From: Gp6-AA40 sp036802945 | GTDB taxonomy: Bacteria > Acidobacteriota > Vicinamibacteria > Vicinamibacterales > UBA2999 | Reading direction: 5' to 3' | DNA: 64,000 nt | Assembly (NCBI GenBank): GCA_036802945.1 | Contig: DAIRVG010000011.1 | Span: forward strand, 8,890-72,889 | In this document: positions 59,483 to 64,000 of the stretch, in pieces | Numbering within the stretch: the first letter of the stretch is position 1 | Layout of the letters: every line of letters starts with the position of its first letter | The notes under the pieces: model-generated | Databases searched by the model: none | Told to the model about the DNA's origin: nothing | Seen by the model: only the letters and a program-made list of their open reading frames with translations | Position numbers and translations under genes: made by a program

Positions 59483-61127
59483 TGAAGAAGTGTCCGTTCT
59501 GCGCCGAGCAAATCCAGGACGACGCGATCAAGTGTCGGTACTGCGGCAGCGCGCTGAGCGCTGCCGGATCGTTCCAGCCTGATGCGGAGCTGCAGCAGCG
59601 AATCCAGGCTGGCGACAAGATCGGCGCGATCAAAGTCGTCCGCGAGCGCACGAATCTTGGTCTGAAGGAAGCCAAGGACTACGTGGAGGCGCTCGAGCGC
59701 GGCAAATCGCCTTCCATTCCCGCACTGGCCGCCGGAACGGGTAGGAAAGCAAGCGGGTGCGGAACGGCGATGCTGTTCGTGGCCGCGGTGGTCTTCGTCC
59801 TCGTGGTGACGTTGCTGGCGCGACCTACGTTCGCACAGTCCGCGCCGCAAACGGATGATCCGATCCGCGTACTCGTATCGCGCCTCGATCTCGAGAGATA
59901 CAAAGCCACGATCAAGGGGCTGACACAGTTTGNNNNNNNNNNNNNNNNNNNNNNNNNNNNNNNNNNNNNNNNNNNNNNNNNNNNNNNNNNNNNNNNNNNN
60001 NNNNNNNNNNNNNNNNNNNNNNNNNNNNNNNNTCGCGCCTCGATCTCGAGAGATACAAAGCCACGATCAAGGGGCTGACACAGTTTGGCGACCGGCGCCA
60101 GGGGACTCAGCGCAACCGCGCGGCGGTCGACTGGATCGAGGCGCAGCTCAAGAGCTACGGCTGCACCAACACGGAGCGCCTCACGTACATGTTTCAGCCG
60201 GCGCCCCCGGCAGTTGTGCCTTCGCCACCGGTCCCGGCTCCTCCTGCCGCAAACCCGCCAACATCGGTCGGCGGAGGGCGCCCGCGCGGCAATCGGACCA
60301 GGACCGGCGTGAACAACGATCCCAACGCGCAGCCTGATCCGAAGCTGCGTGAACTGAATGCCGAGGCAACGGTGCCTGGACCGCGCGACGAGGTCTACTG
60401 CACGAAGATTGGCGCCACCCGCCCCGACGAGATGTACATCATCGGTGCCCACATGGACGGCATCGGCTGGGGCGAAGCGGCGAACGACGATGGGTCGGGC
60501 ACCGCGCTGGTGATGGAGCTGGCGCGCGTGTTCAGCGCGCCGGATGTGCAGACGGAGCGATCGATTCGTTTCATCCTGTGGAACAACGAAGAGAGCGGGT
60601 TGAATGGCAGCCGCGCCTATGTCGCGCAGCGGCGGGACTTGAGAGGGCAGGAGCAGCCGGCTGGTTCCGGCAAGTATCCCGAGCCGAAATGGCTCGGCAT
60701 GATCCAGCACGACATGATGCTCTTCGACCACGGGATGCCGCGTCCGGACGGCACGATGAGTCCTGAACAAAGGCCCGAAGCGGACGTCAACATCGAGTTC
60801 CAGTCCAACTCGAGGCTTGCCCCGGAATCACAGGCTCTCGCGTGGGTGTTCCATCGCGCGAACGAGAAATACGCGACCGACTATCCCGCATCCGTTGGTC
60901 CGCACATGACCAACACCGACTCGAACCCGTTCATGGACGACGTCGCCGCGATCAGCCTGCGCGAGAACGAGCGCGGCACGCAGATCGGCAGCGGGTGGGA
61001 TCCACAGTGGCACCAGCCGACAGACGTGTTCGCGACGTACACCGACAAGGACTTCCGTCTGGGCCTCAACGCGGCGCAGACAACGCTCGGCGCGATTGCC
61101 GGGTTGACGGGCGCCACGCTGAAATAG
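59482..61127 (+). CDS. Zinc-ribbon / L12-like / membrane / M28 peptidase fusion, interrupted by an assembly gap
   Basis: Removing 155 bp (one 55-bp copy plus 100 N) joins the frame from ATG 59482 to the M28 peptidase frame ending 61127, giving about 496 residues. Order: zinc ribbon (KKCPFCAEQI and CRYCGSA), a helical region like the L7/L12 C-terminal domain (DKIGAIKVVRERTNLGLKEA), one membrane helix or leader (MLFVAAVVFVLVVTLLARPT), then the M28 peptidase: IGAHMDGIGWG (His, Asp), NDDGSGTALVMELARVF, LWNNEESGLNGSRAY (catalytic Glu-Glu), and a late ISLRENERG. ATG 59770 could be a second start that yields an ordinary exported M28 enzyme. Start within ggt stop. Confidence 0.65.
59878..60087. other. 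Assembly gap (100 N at 59933-60032) with 55-bp duplicated flanks
   Basis: 59878-59932 equals 60033-60087. The gap sits inside a gene; with the N run counted literally the reading frame is broken, and with the copies collapsed it is restored. Confidence 0.9.
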
Positions 61128-61154
61128 GCTGGCGGCGGCCGTACGCTTTCGCTA

Positions 61155-61871
61155 TCAGTCGTCGAGTTCCACCTTCGCGGCCGCAATGGTGCCGTCCGCC
61201 TGGCGTTGGCCCTTGACCTCGACAATGGTTCCGTTCTGGACGCGCGCGCACGTGATGCCGTCGAACTTGGTGTTTGCCGTTGTCGTCACCTTCGTGCCCT
61301 GCACAGTGAACGTCAGGCTCGGACAGGTACCGCTCAGGGCGGAGGCCGCGCCCTTCACCTCAGCCTCGTTTATCTCGTGATCCTTGCCGCGGTCCTCACG
61401 TCCGTTGCGCCGTTCGGAATCGACGTGAGCGTTGTTGCCGTTCAGCGTGATCGAGATGCGGATCTCGTCCTGCGCGCTGACCCCTGAGATCACGATCTTC
61501 GCGTTAGTCCCCTGGCCGCTGAATTCCAGCTGGACGTCCCCGGGTGGAACGCCAGTAAGAGTGAACTGACCCTGGCCGTCGGTCGTCGTCGAAATGTTGG
61601 TACCTGTGATTTTCACCGTGAGCGTCGACGTGGCGAGTGTGCCGAAGGCGTCGAGCGCGCCCGACGTCTCTCCTATGCCGGATACGCCGGCCGTATCTCG
61701 CGTCGTGATCGGCGCGGACGCGCCGTTGACCTGCCCGATGATGACGGCGCCAGATGCGCCAGCGCGAGTGACCGATGGTGCAGTCGGCGAGAGCGACGCG
61801 TTGCTGCCACAAGCGGCCGCGACGGCTGTGAAGATGGCGAGGAGAAGCACTCGAAAATGAACACTCGTCAT
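61155..61871 (-). CDS. Lipoprotein with a C-terminal DUF5666-like domain
   Basis: ATG 61871 follows GGAGG; 238 residues. The lipobox AVAAACGSN puts the lipidated Cys near residue 20. Residues 80-140 look like a carboxypeptidase-regulatory or Ig-like fold (STLTVKITGTNISTTTDGQG, TLTGVPPGDVQLEFSG). Residues 180-238 match DUF5666-like barrels (FTVQGTKVTTTANTKFDG, ARVQNGTIVEVKGQRQAD and GTIAAAKVELDD). The centre is charged (SERRNGREDRGKDHE). Role unknown; probably envelope-located. Confidence 0.75.
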   Translation of the reverse strand: MTSVHFRVLLLAIFTAVAAACGSNASLSPTAPSVTRAGASGAVIIGQVNGASAPITTRDTAGVSGIGETSGALDAFGTLATSTLTVKITGTNISTTTDGQGQFTLTGVPPGDVQLEFSGQGTNAKIVISGVSAQDEIRISITLNGNNAHVDSERRNGREDRGKDHEINEAEVKGAASALSGTCPSLTFTVQGTKVTTTANTKFDGITCARVQNGTIVEVKGQRQADGTIAAAKVELDD

Positions 61872-62101
61872 TGCGTGATCCTCCGGAGACAAGGTTTGCG
61901 GCGTCGAGGGCAACGATTGTTCCCGCCGGGTGTTCAGACCGCAAGTCAAGCTATATCAACCAGATACGGTGACGATGACCCATGCAGACTTTGGAATGGC
62001 GTTGGGGCCAGGAAGCAAAAAAGGGTGACGGTGTAACGAGAACCGACTGGCGTACTTGTGGACACGCGGACCCGCGTGATCAGGGTTTCCGCGGCCGAGT
62101 G

Positions 62102-62107
62102 TAAGCT
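62102..62107 (+). promoter_or_regulatory. Putative leaderless -10 element (TAAGCT)
   Basis: TAAGCT ends 8 nt before ATG 62116, with no Shine-Dalgarno sequence. The rest of the 244-bp divergent region upstream shows no other feature I can name. Confidence 0.4.
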
Positions 62108-62115
62108 GAAGCCCG

Positions 62116-63219
62116 ATGCTGCGGGACCCCGCCATTGTCTTGATCATCGGTTCGCTCTGGGCGGCGTCTGCCGCTGCATCCCAGAATGACTTCGAGGTCC
62201 AACGACAGGCTGCGCTCGATCGCGTAGCGCAGGTCGAGCAGGCGTACGCGGAGCGCCTGGGACCGCGCGGTGCGGAGTGGCGCCAGCGTGTGAAGACCGA
62301 GGAGCCCGCACTCCGCGACAGCCTCGACTGGTTCTCTCGCAATGCCGAGGGCGACCAGGCGTTACGCCTCGCGGTGCCGCTCGCCTACTTCTGGAGCTAC
62401 GAAGGGCGTGTCGACGAGGCGCGGGATCTACTGACGACAATCCTGGGGCTGCCAAGCGCCCTGGCCCAGACGCAGATCCGGGCAAAGGGGTTGTACGACG
62501 CCGGTGCCCTCGCGCTGAGGCAGCGCGATCAAGCCGCTTCGCGCGCGCTGAACGCTGAGAGCCTGCGGATCTATCGACGACTGCAGGACAAGGAAGGGGC
62601 TGCCACGGCCCTCCTGGGTCTCTCACGCGCGGCGCTACGAGAGATGGACTACGCCTCGGTCCGGCGGTACGCCGAAGAGAGCGCCGTGCTGCGTCGCGAC
62701 CTCGACGACAAGCCCGGACAGGCGGCCGCGATGCACATGCTTGCGGCTGTGGCTCGAATTCAGGGACAGTACGGCAAAGCGGCGGAGCTGTACGAGTTCA
62801 GCCTGGCTGCGAACCGCGCCGCGGGCTGGGACGTTTCGGTCGCCGCCGACCTGTTCAACCTCGGATACGTGAGGCTGCGTCAGGGGAACCCGGACGCGGC
62901 GAGAAAGCTGTTCACCGAAAGTTTGCGGAAGTACCGCGACCTGCAGGACGACGCCGGCATCGCCTACTCGCTTACCGGTTTTGCCTCGGTCGCGGTCGCG
63001 CAGAAACAGGGCACGCGCGCTGCGCGTCTCTACGGTGCCGCTCTCGCGTTGCTCGAGCGCTTCAACGTGACGTTCGACCCCGACGATCAGCTCGATATCG
63101 ATCACTACACCGCGCGGCTCCTTACGCTCATGGCACCGGACACGTTCAGGGCGGCGTCCGCCGATGGACGGACCATCTCACCCGAGCGCGCGATCGCGCT
63201 TGCTCTTGGAGCGCCCTGA
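62116..63219 (+). CDS. Exported TPR-repeat protein
   Basis: 367 residues from ATG 62116 with a leader to about SAAASQ. The helical repeats are TPR-like: LRDSLDWFSRNAEGDQALRL, PLAYFWSYEGRVDEARDLLT, LYDAGALALRQRDQAASRAL, LLGLSRAALREMDYASVRRY, HMLAAVARIQGQYGKAAELY and LGYVRLRQGNPDAARKLFTE. The same architecture forms the C-terminal part of LuxR/AfsR-type regulators, but no DNA-binding or ATPase domain is present here and the protein seems exported. Probably a protein-protein scaffold. Confidence 0.7.
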   Translation: MLRDPAIVLIIGSLWAASAAASQNDFEVQRQAALDRVAQVEQAYAERLGPRGAEWRQRVKTEEPALRDSLDWFSRNAEGDQALRLAVPLAYFWSYEGRVDEARDLLTTILGLPSALAQTQIRAKGLYDAGALALRQRDQAASRALNAESLRIYRRLQDKEGAATALLGLSRAALREMDYASVRRYAEESAVLRRDLDDKPGQAAAMHMLAAVARIQGQYGKAAELYEFSLAANRAAGWDVSVAADLFNLGYVRLRQGNPDAARKLFTESLRKYRDLQDDAGIAYSLTGFASVAVAQKQGTRAARLYGAALALLERFNVTFDPDDQLDIDHYTARLLTLMAPDTFRAASADGRTISPERAIALALGAP

Positions 63220-64000
63220 GCGACCAGTGGACCGTCGACGCCGGCGAGGCCGGCGGGCGGCTCGACAAGTTTCTTGCCGCCGCTGATCGGCTCGGCTCGC
63301 GCGGCCGCGCCGTTGCCGCGCTCGAACGCGGAAAAATCTTCCTGAATGCCGAGGAGATGGCGCTCGTGGATGCCGCCAGGCGTCTCGTTGCGGGCGATGT
63401 CGTGCAGGTCTGGATGGATCGGCCGGGCAGCGCCCGCCGCGCGCCGCGAAGCGAGACCGGAGATCTCGAAATCCTGTACGAAGACGATGCGCTGCTGGTC
63501 TTGAACAAGCCGGCCGGGCTGCTGTCGGTCCCGCTCGAGCGGAAGATGGGCGCGTCGTCGGTGTACGACCAGCTCGAGGACTACTTCCGTCCACGTGGGA
63601 AACGCCACCCGTTCGTCGTCCACAGGATCGATCGCGACACCTCAGGGCTGGTCGTGTTCGCAAAGGACGCACAGACGCAGGAGGCGCTCAAGGCGCAATT
63701 CCGCCGCCGCGAGCCGGAGCGCGTGTACCTCGCCGTCGTGTACGGTCATCCCGAGCCGAGGACGGGCACGTGGCGCGATCGCCTGGTCTGGGATCGCAAG
63801 GCGCTCATTCAGAAGGAGACCCACCCGCGCGATCCGGAGGGGACCGACGCCATCAGCGACTATCGCGTCGTCGAAACGTTTCGCGATGCGTCACTGATCG
63901 AAGTGCGACTCCAGACCGGGAAGCGCAATCAGATTCGCATCCAGGCGCGGCTGCGTGGCCACACGCTCGTCGGCGAGCGGCGCTACGTGTATGGCCCCGA
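63216..64000 (+). CDS. RluA-type pseudouridine synthase (partial at window end); probable CTG start
   Basis: The frame is open to the end of the window (261 codons seen). The S4-like N-terminus WTVDAGEAGGRLDKFLAA begins within five codons of CTG 63216, and no ATG, GTG or TTG is available upstream of it in frame. CTG 63216 has GGAG four nt before it and overlaps the TPR stop (CTGA). The catalytic block HRIDRDTSGLVVFAK contains the Asp that attacks the uracil ring, and NQIRIQARLRGHTLVGERRY is the usual late motif. It modifies rRNA or tRNA uridines in the cytoplasm. Confidence 0.85.
   Translation, partial: MSDQWTVDAGEAGGRLDKFLAAADRLGSRGRAVAALERGKIFLNAEEMALVDAARRLVAGDVVQVWMDRPGSARRAPRSETGDLEILYEDDALLVLNKPAGLLSVPLERKMGASSVYDQLEDYFRPRGKRHPFVVHRIDRDTSGLVVFAKDAQTQEALKAQFRRREPERVYLAVVYGHPEPRTGTWRDRLVWDRKALIQKETHPRDPEGTDAISDYRVVETFRDASLIEVRLQTGKRNQIRIQARLRGHTLVGERRYVYGP

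Noticed and set aside
1..64000. tRNA, rRNA, prophage or intact insertion sequence
   Set aside because: No cloverleaf, rRNA-like segment, integrase, transposase or phage structural gene was seen on either strand.

Overview
The window looks like a scaffold from a metagenome-assembled genome of a GC-rich, Gram-negative soil or sediment bacterium. My best guess is Acidobacteriota, probably Vicinamibacteria. This is inferred from gene content: many exported catabolic enzymes, DUF6152 proteins next to a secreted family ending in a GRWEGxTLV motif (here called the WEG family), exported SMP-30/NHL propellers, large Abhydrolase_10 proteins, and a c-type cytochrome like the reaction-centre subunit. No rRNA, tRNA, CRISPR, prophage or intact transposon was recognised. 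Four 100-N gaps are each flanked by an exact 55-bp duplication, so they look like unmerged contig overlaps rather than missing DNA.

Layout. 0.1-8 kb: SMP-30 propeller, MatC-like carrier, NHL propeller, tandem ABM protein, zinc-ribbon/DUF2007 protein, exported amidohydrolase, catalase-like protein, NAD(P)-binding protein. 8-10.4 kb (minus): DUF6152 plus two WEG proteins. 10.5-29.9 kb (plus): a long run of mostly exported enzymes and small proteins, including three metallo-beta-lactamase-fold proteins, formamidase, MpaB-like oxygenase, exported class II aldolase, ThuA, DUF6282, kelch, CMD and SnoaL proteins. 30-38 kb: Abhydrolase_10 protein, 5'-nucleotidase, a two-gene molybdenum hydroxylase, DUF1028-TPR protein. 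38.3-44.4 kb: an operon behind a near-consensus sigma70-type promoter, with WEG and DUF6152 genes (one pair decayed, one WEG copy reduced to a stub), SMP-30, dihaem cytochrome c, a lipoprotein and a Tat-exported alpha/beta hydrolase. 44.5 kb: zinc-ribbon/PIN-like protein.

45.1-51.2 kb is a reductive pyrimidine catabolism locus: NCS1 permease and PreA on the minus strand, and a beta-ureidopropionase remnant, dihydropyrimidinase and class III aminotransferase on the plus strand. The remnant keeps its reading frame and its coupling to dihydropyrimidinase, but has lost the segments that carry the Glu-Lys-Cys catalytic triad. 51.3-54.7 kb: reaction-centre-like dihaem cytochrome and a second Abhydrolase_10 protein. 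54.7-57.7 kb (minus): a tightly coupled trio of DUF4159, a PRMT-like methyltransferase and a PagL-like outer-membrane protein. The DUF4159 protein has RGG/RG motifs just after its signal peptide, the type of site PRMTs modify. 57.8-64 kb: gamma-glutamyltransferase, an apparent zinc-ribbon/L12/M28 peptidase fusion running through a gap, a lipoprotein, a TPR protein and the start of an RluA-type pseudouridine synthase.

Between genes there are two dispersed repeat families: short GC-rich perfect hairpins of the type GGCGGACCT/AGGTCCGCC (at least 13 copies) and larger inverted repeats built from CCACGAAGG-CACGAAG units. Five genes have a TANNNT hexamer 6-8 nt before the start codon and no Shine-Dalgarno sequence, which suggests leaderless transcripts.
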